64,000 nt of DNA from positions 13,119,141 to 13,183,140 of the forward strand of contig NC_062975.1 of assembly GCF_023078275.1 (NCBI RefSeq), in the 5' to 3' direction. This stretch comes from Leguminivora glycinivorella. Taxonomy: Eukaryota; Arthropoda; Insecta; Lepidoptera; Tortricidae. Shown here piece after piece: positions 46,093-57,820 of the stretch. Position 1 is the first letter of the stretch. The number at the start of each line of letters is the position of its first letter. The notes beneath the pieces are model-generated. The model made no database searches. It saw only the letters and a program-made list of their open reading frames with translations, and was not told the DNA's origin. Position numbers and translations under genes: made by a program.

Positions 46093-46865
46093 TTTACACG
46101 TTGAAAGTGTAGTTTCACGCAAGAAGACCCAAATTGAAATGGTACTCTGACACCGGTTGTTGTTCTTATATCTATTTCAATTGTATCAAACTCTCTTCGT
46201 AAAACTGGTACATAGTGAGCAGGTGAGAAAATATGTGTTTTATAAGCTCCATAAATGAACTTAGTTGGATCTAAAGGTATTATTCTAAGTAACGATGTTA
46301 TAACATCTCCAACTACTTGTGGATGAATGATATCTGTATAAACAAATATTTGAGATGGTAAACCTAAATATAAATTTGCTGGGTTTTTTCCCAATGTGAT
46401 TTGTTTCAAATTTGTTCTTGGTTTAAAACCCATTTGAAGACTTAGTATTGGAGTTGTTATGATAGAAGTGATATCTTTATTTGATGTTGTTACTCCTATC
46501 ATTTTTGTTAGTTCATCATAACGAAATTTAACATTATTTTTTAACTGAGGGTTTTCATTAAACGCTTGAAGAAAGTGATCTATATTATCGTAAGTAGTGG
46601 CTGGTATATGAGCTTTTATATCCACAATTTTTGAAGTCTTGTCAGCAGGCGAAAACACTTTTTTCTTTATATAAATTATGTTTTCATGCTCTTGTACATT
46701 ATACATAGAACAAGGGTATTGAAATTCCACCAAACCAACTACCCATTCTCCATCCAATTTAATGGTCTTTGGTAATTTTGTTAAAAAATGTGCAGTCGTA
46801 TTATCTGTGTAATAATCGGATGAACTATTACTTAACAAAGTTAAATAAAAGCTATTATCACTCAT
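46089..46865 (-). CDS. Penton-like minor capsid protein, left arm
   Basis: 258 residues, opening with SDNSFYLTLLSNSSSDYYTD then NTTAHFLTKLP and LDGEWVVGLVEFQYP. This is the recognisable Polinton minor capsid (penton, single jelly-roll) signature. It is intact here. Its start overlaps the integrase stop and its stop overlaps the core start, both by 4 nt (ATGA). It would form the capsid vertices. Confidence 0.85.
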   Translation of the reverse strand: MSDNSFYLTLLSNSSSDYYTDNTTAHFLTKLPKTIKLDGEWVVGLVEFQYPCSMYNVQEHENIIYIKKKVFSPADKTSKIVDIKAHIPATTYDNIDHFLQAFNENPQLKNNVKFRYDELTKMIGVTTSNKDITSIITTPILSLQMGFKPRTNLKQITLGKNPANLYLGLPSQIFVYTDIIHPQVVGDVITSLLRIIPLDPTKFIYGAYKTHIFSPAHYVPVLRREFDTIEIDIRTTTGVRVPFQFGSSCVKLHFQRVK

Positions 46866-47103
46866 ATTTTCTTTAAGCTTGATTCAGGTATCCAAGAATT
46901 AAATTTATTAGGATAACCTTGCCACTTCACTAGTATTTCCTTTCTGCCAGCAACTCGACGTGAACGTAATATTTTATCAATTTTATACTCGTTGGAGGGG
47001 AGGTAAGTTACTTTTTGTATTTCTTTTGAATAAAACGTCCCAATTATGCGTTCGCCTTCCAAATCCCTTAGTGTATAAACAATCCGAGGAGATCTTTTAA
47101 TAA
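46862..47103 (-). pseudogene. Integrase 3' part with chromodomain, left arm (split by Helitrons)
   Basis: 80 codons to the stop. It carries a chromodomain (EYKIDKILRSRRV, ILVKWQGYPNKFNSWIPESS), the C-terminal module that targets retroviral-like integrases to chromatin. It is the continuation of 56977-57820, separated from it by the 9873-bp Helitron array and lying in the same frame across the gap. Confidence 0.88.
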
Positions 47104-48026
47104 TCTATATAATATAAAGCTACAACCCGACTGACATTTTTCAAAAAATAGGCAGAAGGGGGATTTGAAGGTGGCAGTGTTTGGTGTGGTCGTATAGAGT
47201 CTGGTCCTGCGACCCGGGATAGATCAGACCGTCGGTCTACCGGTTCCGGGTAAAAAAATGTTGGACGGCCTGGCCAAACGGCTGGAGTTAGCCGGGGAGT
47301 GTTCGACCAAATGTCATAGAGGACCCTGGGCAGTTTTTGACGCTGCCATTTTTTTTTCAAAATGGCCGACTTTTTTTTTTGACGATTTTTCAAGTTTGTC
47401 GTAGAGAGCTCAAATTTTGGTCATAGAATCTCCAAGCGGCCTTGATTCGAATGAAATAAAAAAAAATTGAAAAATGCTACAAATGTGGGAAAACTGGCCA
47501 CTTTTATTTTGTATGGCAACTTTTAAACCGTAAGAGATAGCCGGGGGGTGCTCGACCAAATGTCATACAGGTATCCGAGTAGAAAAAAGTTGCATTAAAA
47601 AAAAATCAAAATGGCCGACTTTTTTTTTGAAAATTTTCAAAATGGTCCTAGCGCGCTGAGATTAGGCACACGGGTGGACGGTCGCGCTAAGATTAGTATT
47701 CAAAAAGAAAATTTTGAAAAATTCAAAATGGCGGCCTTTGAGGGCCAATTGAAATTTGAATGGAGGTTTTTCTTTTAATTACCATAGCTCCGTAACGGTA
47801 CAAAGAAGTGAAAAGTGCTCAAACAAATGTTATACAGTCACTCGAGGTCCATCGAATGGCATTAAAAAAAAATCAAAATGGCCGACTTTTTTTTTTGAAA
47901 AATTTCAAAATGGTCCGAGCGCGCTGAAATTTTGCACACGGGTAGACAGCCACCCCAAGATTAGTATACAAAAAGAAAATTTTGATAAATTCAAAATGGC
48001 GCCCTTTGAAGGCCAATTGAAATTTG

Positions 48027-48880
48027 TATGGAGGTCCTTTTTTTAAATCCCCATAGCTCCGTAACGGTAGGGAAAAGGTTAATAGTGCTTGAACTAATGT
48101 TGTACAGTTATCTGAGGTCCATCGAATGGCATTTACAAAATTTCAAAATGGCCGACTTTGAAAATTTTTTTTTTTATTTTCGGTCCGAGCGCGTTCAAAT
48201 TTGGCACGTGGTAAGAACGGGGGCCAAAAATAGAAATGAGAAAAAAAAAATTTGGAAAAGTCAAAAACGGTGGCGAGAGGTGACAAAGTCAAATTTCCCT
48301 ACCAGTTTGTATGGAGGTTTTTTTTTAAATCCCCATAGCTCCGTAACGGTAGGAAAAAGGTTAATAGTGCTTAAACTAATGTTGTATAGTTATCTGAGGT
48401 CCATCGAATGGCATTTACAAAATTTCAAAATGGCCGACTTTGAAATTTTTTTTTTTTATTTTCGGTCCGAGCGCATTCAAATTTGGCACGTGGTAAGAAC
48501 GGGGGCCAAAAATAGAAATGAGAAAAAAAAAATTTGGAAAAGTCAAAAACGGTGGCGAGAGGGGACAAAGTCAAATTTCCCTACCAGTTTGTATGGAGGT
48601 TTTTTTTTAAATCCCCATAGCTTCGGAACGGTAGGAAAAAGGTTAATAGTGCTTAAACTAATGTTGTACAGTTATCTCAGGTCCATCGAATGGCATTTAC
48701 AAAATTTCAAAATGACCGACTTTGAAATTTATTTTTTTTTATTTTCGGTCCGAGCGCGTTCAAATTTGGCACGTGGTAAGAGCGGGGGCCAAAAATAGAA
48801 ATGAGAAAAAAATTTTTTTGGAAAAGTCAAAAACAGCGGCGAGAGGGGACAAAGTCAAATTTCCCTACCAGCCTGAGGGA
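48027..48880 (+). repeat. AT-rich 283-bp sub-repeats of Helitron unit 1
   Basis: Three copies start at GTATGGAGG (about 48027, 48310 and 48592), each with CCCCATAGCTCCGTAACGG, AAAATGGCCGACTTTGAAA and GGTCCGAGCGCGTTCAAAT. Units 2 and 3 have two copies each (51533 and 51817; 54928 and 55211). More diverged relatives lie upstream in each unit (for example 47757). Confidence 0.85.
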
Positions 48881-49331
48881 GCGTTCTACAGCCCGACGGT
48901 CATTGCTCCGGTCCAAGTTCCGAGCTGCGTACAGATAGTGCTCCCAAGCAAGAAAATATAAGTAAAAGTGTCTAAAAAGCGACGCGGCGGGCCGGAGGCC
49001 GCAGGCCGGAGGTCCAACTTCCCTACAAATCCTACAATCCCCACAGTAACTACGCGGAGGGCCGAAGGCCCGGAGCGTGTCTGACAGGCTCCCAAGTACG
49101 CGAAGGCCGCAGGCCGAGCTGCGGGCAGAGTGCTCCCAAGCACGCGAAGGCCGCAGGCCGAGCTGCGTGCAGACTGTGCTCCCAAGAAAACAATAACAAA
49201 AAGTATCTAAATAAGCGAAGCGGCGGGCCAAAGGCCCGACGCGGAGCTTCGAAACCCAGCGAAGGCCGAAGGCCGAGTTCCGCGTAGGGCCGAAGGCCCG
49301 GAGCGTCCCTGATCGGCTCGCCGGCGGACCG

Positions 49332-50309
49332 GGAAGTTGGAGTTTAAACACGTTACACGACCCAATAGTAAAAGTGTCTTAGAGAAGCGAAACGACGGGC
49401 CGGAGGCCGCAGGCCGCAGGCCCGTCGTGAGCGTCTCAAGACACTTTTAATATTGGGTCGTGTTTAAGCTCCAACTTACCTACAAATCTTACAGTAACTA
49501 CGCGGAGCGTGCCTGAGAGGCTTCCAAGCACGCGAAGGCCGCAGGCCGAGCTGCGGGCAGAGTGCTCCCAAGCACGCGAAGGCCGCAGGCCGAGCTGCGT
49601 ACAGACTGTGCTCCCAAGCAGAAAAATAATTAAAAGTATTAAGCGTAGCGGCGGGCCGAAGGCCCGACGCGGAGCTTCGAAATCCAGCGAAGGCCGAAGG
49701 CCGAGCTCCGCGTAGGGCCGAAGGCCCGGAGCGTCCCTGATCGGCTCGCCGGCGGACCGGGAAGTTGGAGCTTAAACACGACCCAATAGTAAAAGTGTCT
49801 TAGAGAAGCGAAACGACGGGCCGGAGGCCGCAGGCCGCAGGCCCGTCGTGAGCTTCTCAAGACACTTTTACTATTGGGTCGTGTTTAAGCTCCAACTTCC
49901 CTACAACCCCCACAGTAACTACGTGGAGGGCCGAAGGCCCGGAGCGTGTCTGAGAGACTCCCAAGCACGCGAAGGCCGTAGGCCGAGCTGCGGGCAGAGT
50001 GCTCCCAAGCACGCGAAGGCCGCAGGCCGAGCTGCGTACAGACTGTGCTCCCAAGCAGAAGAATAATTAAAAGTATCTTAACAAGCGAAGCGGCGGGCCG
50101 AAGGCCCGACGCGGAGCTTCGAACCCAGCGAAGGCCGAAGGCCGAGCTCCGCGTAGGGCCGAAGGCCCGGAGCGTCCCTGATCGGCTCGCCGGCGGTCCG
50201 GGAAGTTGGAGCTTAAACACGACCCAATAGTAAAAGTGTCTTAGAGAAGCGAAACGTGAGCTTCTCAAGACACTTTTACTATTGGGTTGTGTTTAAGCTC
50301 CAACTTCCC
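49332..50309. repeat. Three long palindromes of Helitron unit 1
   Basis: GGAAGTTGGAG...ACACGACCCAATAGTAAAAG and its inverse surround a GC core at 49332-49478, 49760-49900 and about 50200-50309. The spacing is about 430 bp. Unit 2 repeats the set at 52703-52843, 53132-53273 and 53573-53714. Unit 3 has them at 55939-56079 and 56577-56718, with one half at 56226. Confidence 0.85.
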
Positions 50310-50570
50310 TACAACCCCCACAGTAACTACGCGGAGGGCCGAAGGCCCGGAGCGTGTCTGACAGGCTCCCAAGCACGCGAGGCCGCAGGCCGAGCTGCGG
50401 GCAGAGAGTGCTCACAAGCACGCAAAGGCTAAAGCAAAAAAGCAAACAAGCAAAGCAATAAATCAAACAAGCAAAGCACAAAAACAAAAAGCAAAAGCAA
50501 AACACAAAAACAAAAAGCAAAAGCAAAAGCAAAAAACAAAAAAGCAAACACAAAAAACAAAAAAGAACAC

Positions 50571-50592
50571 CGCGGGGCCCTCGGGCCCCGCG
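50571..50592 (+). terminator. Helitron 3' hairpin, unit 1
   Basis: CGCGGGGCCC-TC-GGGCCCCGCG, 13 bp before CTAG. It is identical in all three units. In Helitrons this is the signal that ends strand transfer. Confidence 0.85.
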
Positions 50593-50609
50593 CACCTTTA
50601 AAAAACTAG

Positions 50610-53600
50610 TCTATATAATATAAAGCTACAACCCGACTGACATTTTTCAAAAAATAGGCAGAAGGGGGATTTGAAGGTGGCAGTGTTTGGTGTGGTCATA
50701 TAGAGTTTGGTCCTGCGACCCCGGATAGATCAGACCGTCGGTCTACCGGTTCCGGGTAAAAAAATGTTGGATGGCCTGGCCAAACGGCTGGAGTTAGCCG
50801 GAGAGTGTTCGACCAAATGTCATAGAGGACCCTGGGCAGTTTTTGACGCCGCCATTTTTTTTTTCAAAATGGCCGACTTTTTTTTTGACGATTTTTCAAA
50901 TTTATCGTGGAGTGCTCAAATTTTGGTCGTAGAATCTCCAAGCGGCCTTGATTCGAATGAAATAAAAAAAAATTGAAAAGTGCTACAAATGTGGGAAAAC
51001 TGGCCACTTTTATTTTGTATGGCAACTTTTAAACCGTAAGAGATAGCCGGGGGGTGCTCGACCAAATGTCATACAGGTATCCGAGTAGAAAAAAGTTGCA
51101 TTAAAAAAAAATCAAAATGGCCGACTTTTTTTTTTGAAAATTTTCAAAATGGTCCTAGCGCGCTGAGATTTGGCACACTGGTGGACGGTCGCGCTAAGAT
51201 TAGTATTCAAAAAGAAAATTTTGAAAAATTCAAAATGGCGGCCTTTGAGGGCCAATTGAAATTTGAATGGAGGTTTTTCTTTTAATTACCATAGCTCCGT
51301 AACGGTACAAAGAAGTGAAAAGTGCTCAAACAAATGTTATACAGTCACCCGAGGTCCATCGAATGGCACTAAAAAAAAATCAAAATGGCCGACTTTTTTT
51401 TTTGAAAAATTTCAAAATGGTCCGAGCGCGCTGAAATTTTGCACACGGATAGACAGCCACCCCAAGATTAGTATACAAAAAGAAAATTTTAAAAAATTCA
51501 AAATGGCGCCCATTGAAGGCCAATTTAAATTTGTATGGAGGTCTTTTTTTTTAATCCCCATAGCTCCGTAACGGTAGGGAAAAGGTTAAAAGTGCTTGAA
51601 CTAATGTTGTACAGTTATCTGAGGTCCATCGAATGGCATTTACAAAATTTCAAAATGGCCGACTTTTAAATTTTTTTTTTTTATTTTCGGTCCGAGCGCG
51701 TTCAAATTTGGCACGTGGTAAGAACGGGGGCCAAAAATAGAAATGAGAAAAAAAAAATGTGGAAAAGTCAAAAACGGTGGCGAGAGGGGACAAAGTCAAA
51801 TTTCCCTACCAGTTTGTATGGAAGTTTTTTTTTAAATCCCCATAGCTCCGTAACGGTAGGAAAAAGGTTAATAGTGCTTAAACTAATGTTGTACAGTTAT
51901 CTGAGATCCATCGAATGGCATTTACAAAATTTCAAAATGGCCGACTTTGAAATTAATTTTTTTTATTTTCGGTCCGAGCGCGTTCAAATTTGGCACGTGG
52001 TAAGAGCGGGGGCCAAAAATAGAAATGAGAAAAAAAAATTTTTGGAAAAGTCAAAAACAGCGGCGAGAGGGGACAAAGTCAAATTTCCCTACCAGCCTGA
52101 GGGAGCGTTCTACAGCCCGACGGTCATTGCTCCGGTCCAAGTTCCGAGCTGCGTACAGACAGTGCTCCCAAGCAAAAAAATATAAGTAAAAGTGTCTAAA
52201 AAGCGACGCGGCGGGCCGGAGGCAAGCGCGGATCCAGCTTCGTGCCCAGGGGGGGTCACGTGGTAAAGGCCCGGGGCCCCAGGAGGGGGTCACGTGGTCT
52301 ATTTGTATGGCCAACTTAGGCTCCAGGGGGGGGTCATGACCCCCATGACCCCCCCCGGATCCGCGCATGGCCGGAGGTCCAACTTCCCTACAAATCCTAC
52401 AATCCCCACAGTAACTACGCGGAGGGCCGAAGGCCCGGAGCGTGTCTGACAGGCTCCCAAGTACGCGAAGGCCGCAGGCGCAGGCCGAGCTGCGGGCAGA
52501 GTGCTCCCAAGCACGCGAAGGCCGCAGGCCGAGCTGCGTGCAGACTGTGCTCCCAAGAAAACAATAACAAAAAGTATCTAAATAAGCGAAGCGGCGGGCC
52601 AAAGGCCCGACGCGGAGCTTCGAAACCCAGCGAAGGCCGAAGGCCGAGCTCCGCGTAGGGCCGAAGGCCCGGAGCGTCCCTGATCGGCTCGCCGGCGGAC
52701 CGGGAAGTTGGAGTTTAAACACGACCCAATAGTAAAAGTGTCTTAGAGAAGCGAAACGACGGGCCGGAGGCCGCAGGCCGCAGGCCCGTCGTGAGCTTCT
52801 CAAGACACTTTTAATATTGGGTCGTGTTTAAGCTCCAACTTACCTACAAATCTCACAGTAACTACGCGGAGCGTGCCTGAGAGGCTTCCAAGCACGCGAA
52901 GGCCGCAGGCCGAGCTGCGGGCAGAGTGCTCCCAAGCACGCGAAGGCCGCAGGCCGAGCTGCGTACAGACTGTGCTCCCAAGCAGAACGATAATCAAAGT
53001 GTCTAAAAAGCGACGCGGCGGGCCGAAGGCCCGACGCGGAGCTTCGAAACGAAACCCAGCGAAGGCCGAAGGCCGAGCTCCGCGTAGGGCCGAAGGCCCG
53101 GAGCGTCCCTGATCGGCTCTCTGGCGGACCGGGAAGTTGGAGCTTAAACACGACCCAATAGTAAAAGTGTCTTAGAGAAGCGAAACGACGGGCCGCAGGC
53201 CGCAGGCCGTAGGCCCGTCGTGAGCTTCTCAAGACACTTTTACTATTGGGTCGTGTTTAAGCTCCAACTTCCCTACAACCCCCACAGTAACTACGCGGAG
53301 GGCCGAAGGCCCGGAGCGTGTCTCAGAGGCTCCCAAGCACGCGAAGGCCGCAGGCCGAGCTGCGGGCAGAGTGCTCCCAAGCACGCGAAGGCCGCAGGCC
53401 GAGCTGCGTACAGACTGTGCTCCCAAGCAAAACAATAACAAAAGGTATCTAAATAAGCGAAGCGGCGGGCCGAAGGCCCGACGCGGAGCTTCGAAACCAA
53501 GCGAAGGCCGAAGGCCGAGCTCCGCGTAGGGCCGAAGGCCCGGAGCGTCCCTGATCGGCTCGCCGGCGGACCGGGAAGTTGGAGCTTAAACACGACCCAA

Positions 53601-54005
53601 TAGTAAAAGTGTCTTAGAGAAGCGAAACGACGGGCCGGAGGCCGCAGGCCGCAGGCCCGTCGTGAGCTTCTCATGACACTTTTACTATTGGGTCGTGTTT
53701 AAGCTCCAACTTCCCTACAACACCCACAGTAACTACGCGGAGGGCCGAAGGCCCGGAGCGTGTCTGACAGGCTCCCAAGCACGCGAGGCCGCAGGCCGAG
53801 CTGCGGGCAGAGAGTGCTCCCAAGCACGCAAAGGCTAAAGCAAAAAGCAAACAAGCAAAGCAATAAATCAAACAAGCAAAGGACAAAAACAAAAAGCATA
53901 GCTCAAAACCAAAAACAAAAAGCAAAAGCATAAGCAAAGCACAAAAGCAAAACAAAAAAAGAACACCGCGGGGCCCTCGGGCCCCGCGCACCTTTAAAAA
54001 ACTAG
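50610..54005 (+). mobile_element. Helitron unit 2 of head-to-tail trimer
   Basis: 3396 bp, same ends and hairpin (53967-53988). It begins directly after CTAG of unit 1 with no base between. It has one fewer AT sub-repeat than unit 1, and it carries an extra insertion at 52224-52368. Confidence 0.92.
52224..52368. mobile_element. Insertion inside Helitron unit 2
   Basis: About 145 bp absent from units 1 and 3, with inverted ends GCGCGGATCC / GGATCCGCGC and G- and C-run-rich centre (GGGGGGTCATGACCCCC). It looks like a separate small foldback element. Confidence 0.8.
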
Positions 54006-56976
54006 TCTATATAATATAAAGCTACAACCCGACTGACATTTTTCCAAAAATAGGCAGAAGGGGGATTTGAAGGTGGCAGTGTTTGGTGTGGTCGTATAGA
54101 GTTTGGTCCTGCGACCCCGGATAGATCAGACCGTCGGTCTACCGGTTCCGGGTAAAAAAATGTTGGACGGCCTGGCCAATCGGCTGGAGTTAGCCGGGGA
54201 TAGTTCGACCAAATGTCATAGAGGACCCTGGGCAGTTTTTGACGCCGCCATTTTTTTTTCAAAATGGCCGACTTTTTTTTTTGACAATTTTTCAAATTTA
54301 TCGTGGAGTGCTCAAATTTTGGTCGTAGAATCTCCAAGCGGCCTTGATTCGAATGAAATAAAAAAAATTTGAAAAGTGCTACAAATGTGGGAAAACTGGC
54401 CACTTTTATTTTGTATGGCAACTTTTAAACCGTAAGAGATAGCCGGGGGTGCTCGACCAAATGTCATACAGGTATCCGAGTAGAAAAAGTTGCATTAAAA
54501 AAAATTCAAAATGGCCGACTTTTTTTTTTTGAAAAATTTCAAAATGGTCCTAGCGCGCTGAGATTTGGCACACGGGTGGAACGTGGCCCCAAGATTTATA
54601 TTCAAAAAGAAAATTTTGAAAAATTCAAAATGGCGGCCTTTGAGGGCCAATTGAAATTTGCATGGAGATTTTTTTTTTAATCGCCATGGCTCCGTAACGG
54701 TACAAGGAAGTGAAAAGTGCTCAAACAAATGTTATAGAGTCACCCGAGGTCCATCGAATGGCATTAAAAAAAAATCAAAATGGCCGACTTTTTTTTTTGA
54801 AAAATTTCAAAATGGTCCGAGCGCGCTGAAATTTTGCACACGGGTAGACAGCCACCCCAAGATTAGTATACAAAAAGAAAATTTTGAAAAATTCAAAATG
54901 GCGCCCTTTGAAGGCCAATTGAAATTTGTATGGAGGTCCTTTTTTTAAATCCCCATAGCTCCGTAACGGTAGGGACAAGGTTGATAGTGCTTGAACTAAT
55001 GTTGTACAGTTATCTGAGGTCCATCGAATGGCATTTACAAAATTTCAAAATGGCCGACTTTGAAATTTTTTTTTTTTATTTTCGGTCCGAGCGCGTTCAA
55101 ATTTGGCACGTGGTAAGAACGGGGGCCAAAAATAGAAATGAAAAAAAAAAAATTTGGAAAAGTCAAAAACGGTGGCGAGAGGGGACAAAGTCAAATTTCC
55201 CTACCAGTTTGTATGGAGGTTTTTTTTTAAATCCCCATAGCTCCGTAACGGTAGGAAAAAGGTTAATAGTGCTTAAACTAATGTTGTACAGTTATCTGAG
55301 GTCCATCGAATGGCATTTACAAAATTTCAAAATGGCCGACTTTGAAATTTTTTTTTTTTTTATTTTCGGTCCGAGCGCGTTCAAATTTGGCACGTGGTAA
55401 GAGCGGGGGCCAAAAAAAGAAATGAGAAAAAAATATTTTTGGAAAAGTCAAAAACAGTGGCGAGAGGGGACAAAGTCAAATTTCCGAGCGTTCTACAGCC
55501 CGACGGTCATTGCTCCGGTCCAAGTTCCGAGCTGCGTACAGACAGTGCTCCCAAGCAAGAAAATATAAGTAAAAGTGTCTAAAAAGCGACGCGGCGGGCC
55601 GGAGGCCGCAGGCCGGAGGCCCAACTTCCCTACAAATCCTACAATCCCCACAGTAACTACGCGGAGGGCCGAAGGCCCGGAGCGTGTCTGACAGGCTCCC
55701 AAGTACGCGAAGGCCGCAGGCCGAGCTGCGGGCAGAGTGCTCCCAAGCACGCGAAGGCCGCAGGCCGAGCTGTGTGCAGACTGTGCTCCCAAGAAAACAA
55801 TAACAAAAAGTATCTAAATAAGCGAAGCGGCGGGCCAAAGGCCCGACGCGGAGCTTCGAAACCCAGCGAAGGCCGAAGGCCGAGCTCCGCGTAGGGCCGA
55901 AGGCCCGGAGCGTCCCTGATCGGCTCGCCGGCGGACCGGGAAGTTGGAGTTTAAACACGACCCAATAGTAAAAGTGTCTTAGAGAAGCGAAAAGGCGGGT
56001 CGGAGGCCGCAGGCCGCAGGCCCGTCGTGAGCTTCTCAAGACACTTTTACTATTGGGTCGTGTTTAAACTCCAACTTCCCTACAACGCCCACAGTAACTA
56101 CGCGGAGGGCCGAAGGCCCGGAGCGTGTCTGACAGGCTCCCAAGCACGCGAGGCCGTAGGCCGAGCTGCGGGCAGAGAGTGCTCCCAAGCACGCAAAGGC
56201 TAAAGCAAACAAGCAAAGCAATAAATTCTCAAGACACTTTTAATATTGGGTCGTGTTTAAGCTCCAACTTACCTACAACTCTTACAGTAACTACGCGGAG
56301 GGCCGAAGGCCCGGAGCGTGCCTGAGAGGCTTCCAAGCACGCGAAGGCCGCAGGCCGAGCTGCGGGCAGAGTGTTCCCAAGCACGCGAAGGCCGCAGGCC
56401 GAGCTGCGTACAGACTGTGCTCCCAAGCAGAACGATAAACAAAGTGTCTAAAAAGCGACGCGGCGGGCCGAAGGCCCGACGCGGAGCTTCGAAACGAAAC
56501 CCAGCGAAGGCCGAAGGCCGAGCTCCGCGTAGGGCCGAAGGCCCGGAGCGTCCCTGATCGGCTCTCTGGCGGACCGGGAAGTTGGAGCTTAAACACGACC
56601 CAATAGTAAAAGTGTCTTAGAGAAGCGAAACGACGGGTCGGAGGCCGCAGGCCGCAGGCCCGTCGTGAGCTTCTCAAGACACTTTTACTATTGGGTCGTG
56701 TTTAAGCTCCAACTTCCCTACAACGCCCACAGTAACTACGCGGAGGGCCGAAGGCCCGGAGCGTGTCTGACAGGCTCCCAAGCACGCGAGGCCGTAGGCC
56801 GAGCTGCGGGCAGAGAGTGCTCACAAGCACGCAAAGGCTAAAGCAAAAAAGCAAACAAGCAAAGCAATAAATCAAACAAGCAAAGCAAAAAACATAAAGC
56901 AAAGCAAAAAACAATAAAGCAAAGCACGAAAGAACACCGCGGGGCCCTCGGGCCCCGCGCACCTTTAAAAAACTAG
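54006..56976 (+). mobile_element. Helitron unit 3 of head-to-tail trimer
   Basis: 2971 bp, same ends and hairpin (56938-56959), followed by target T. It is the shortest unit and has lost parts of the GC-rich sub-repeats (for example around 56220, where sequence jumps into the middle of a palindrome arm). Confidence 0.92.
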
Positions 56977-57820
56977 TTGAATTAATTATAAATATTTCAT
57001 CACTCCAATTACTTTCGTAACCTTTTTGAAATATATGTTTGTATTTAGTGATTCTAACATGATCTCCTACGTTTAGTTTTGCAGTTTCTGGTGAGATTTG
57101 TCTATCTGTATTGCGATCATATAAATTACACCAAACAGTCATAATATTATTAGAGTTAACATCAACTGGACACATTTTTATGCTTGAATGATAGCTGTGG
57201 TTGTAAGAATAAAGAAGATCTTGTAGAACATTTATGTAATTATATGTATTCTTATGAGTGAAGTAACGCCACATTTTCGTTTTAAGAGTTCTCTGGAACC
57301 TTTCTACTATACTTGCTTTAATATCAGGGTTATTAGTGGTATAATAATTAATATTTTTACTTTTGAAATAATCTCTTACCACCTTTGAAACGAATTCCGT
57401 ACCTTTATCAGATTGGATATGACGAGGAACTGAGTTGGCTTCAGTAAATATGCTTTCAAAACAATGTTTAACTGTTGCTGAATCCTTCTTCTTCATGGCT
57501 CTTGCAAAAGCATATTTACTGAATACATCGATAACACAAAGAATATATTTGTAACCATCATTAAATTGACTATATGTACTCATGTCACTCAAATCAGCTT
57601 GCCAAAGTTCATTAAAGTTAGATAGAATGTATCTATTTCTAGTAAACCGCCTATGAACAGGTTTATGTAGTGTATACGTGTCTTGAGATTGTAACCATTT
57701 TTTTACATCTTCTTTATTCATTTGACCTTTCATTTCCTTTGTTAAATTATTTAAACTGCTATAACCAGCGGGATGAGAGATATCATAGTAGATTCTGTTA
57801 ATATCTAATAAGGAGTCCAT
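56977..57820 (-). pseudogene. Integrase 5' part (catalytic core), spacer and left arm
   Basis: 281 codons from ATG 57820 to the Helitron boundary. The rve core shows the DDE residues: Asp in LWQADLSDMS, Asp in IQSDKGTEF and Glu in KASIVERFQRT. The frame then runs into Helitron unit 3 for about 90 codons (to 56702), which would replace the chromodomain. The first ~98 codons (57820-57528) are single copy because they lie in the spacer between the arms. Polinton integrases insert the element into the host genome. Confidence 0.87.

Larger units (their letters stand above)
47104..50609 (+). mobile_element. Helitron unit 1 of head-to-tail trimer
   Basis: 3506 bp. It starts TCTATATAATATAAAG after target A and ends in CTAG, with a 10-bp-stem GC hairpin (50571-50592) 13 bp before it. 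These are the Helitron end rules. It has no Rep/helicase gene, so it is non-autonomous. The first half is AT-rich (about 283-bp sub-repeats). The second half is GC-rich with long palindromes. A T-free AAGCAAA tract precedes the terminal hairpin. Confidence 0.92.

Noticed and set aside
48028..48798. 256-codon frame with repeated ~94-residue blocks in Helitron unit 1 (and shorter relatives in units 2 and 3)
   Set aside because: The frame exists only because the AT-rich sub-repeat spacing is close to a multiple of three. It is poly-F/K rich, has no domain and breaks in the other units.
48827..50268. Long minus-strand Arg/Leu/Ala frames in the GC-rich Helitron halves
   Set aside because: They come from GGCCG-type repeats that lack stop codons on either strand. 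Overlapping frames are open on both strands at once, a composition artefact.
48960..56800. Regular repeats suggestive of a CRISPR array
   Set aside because: Eukaryotic context, no unique equal-length spacers, no cas genes. The repeats are nested Helitron sub-repeats.
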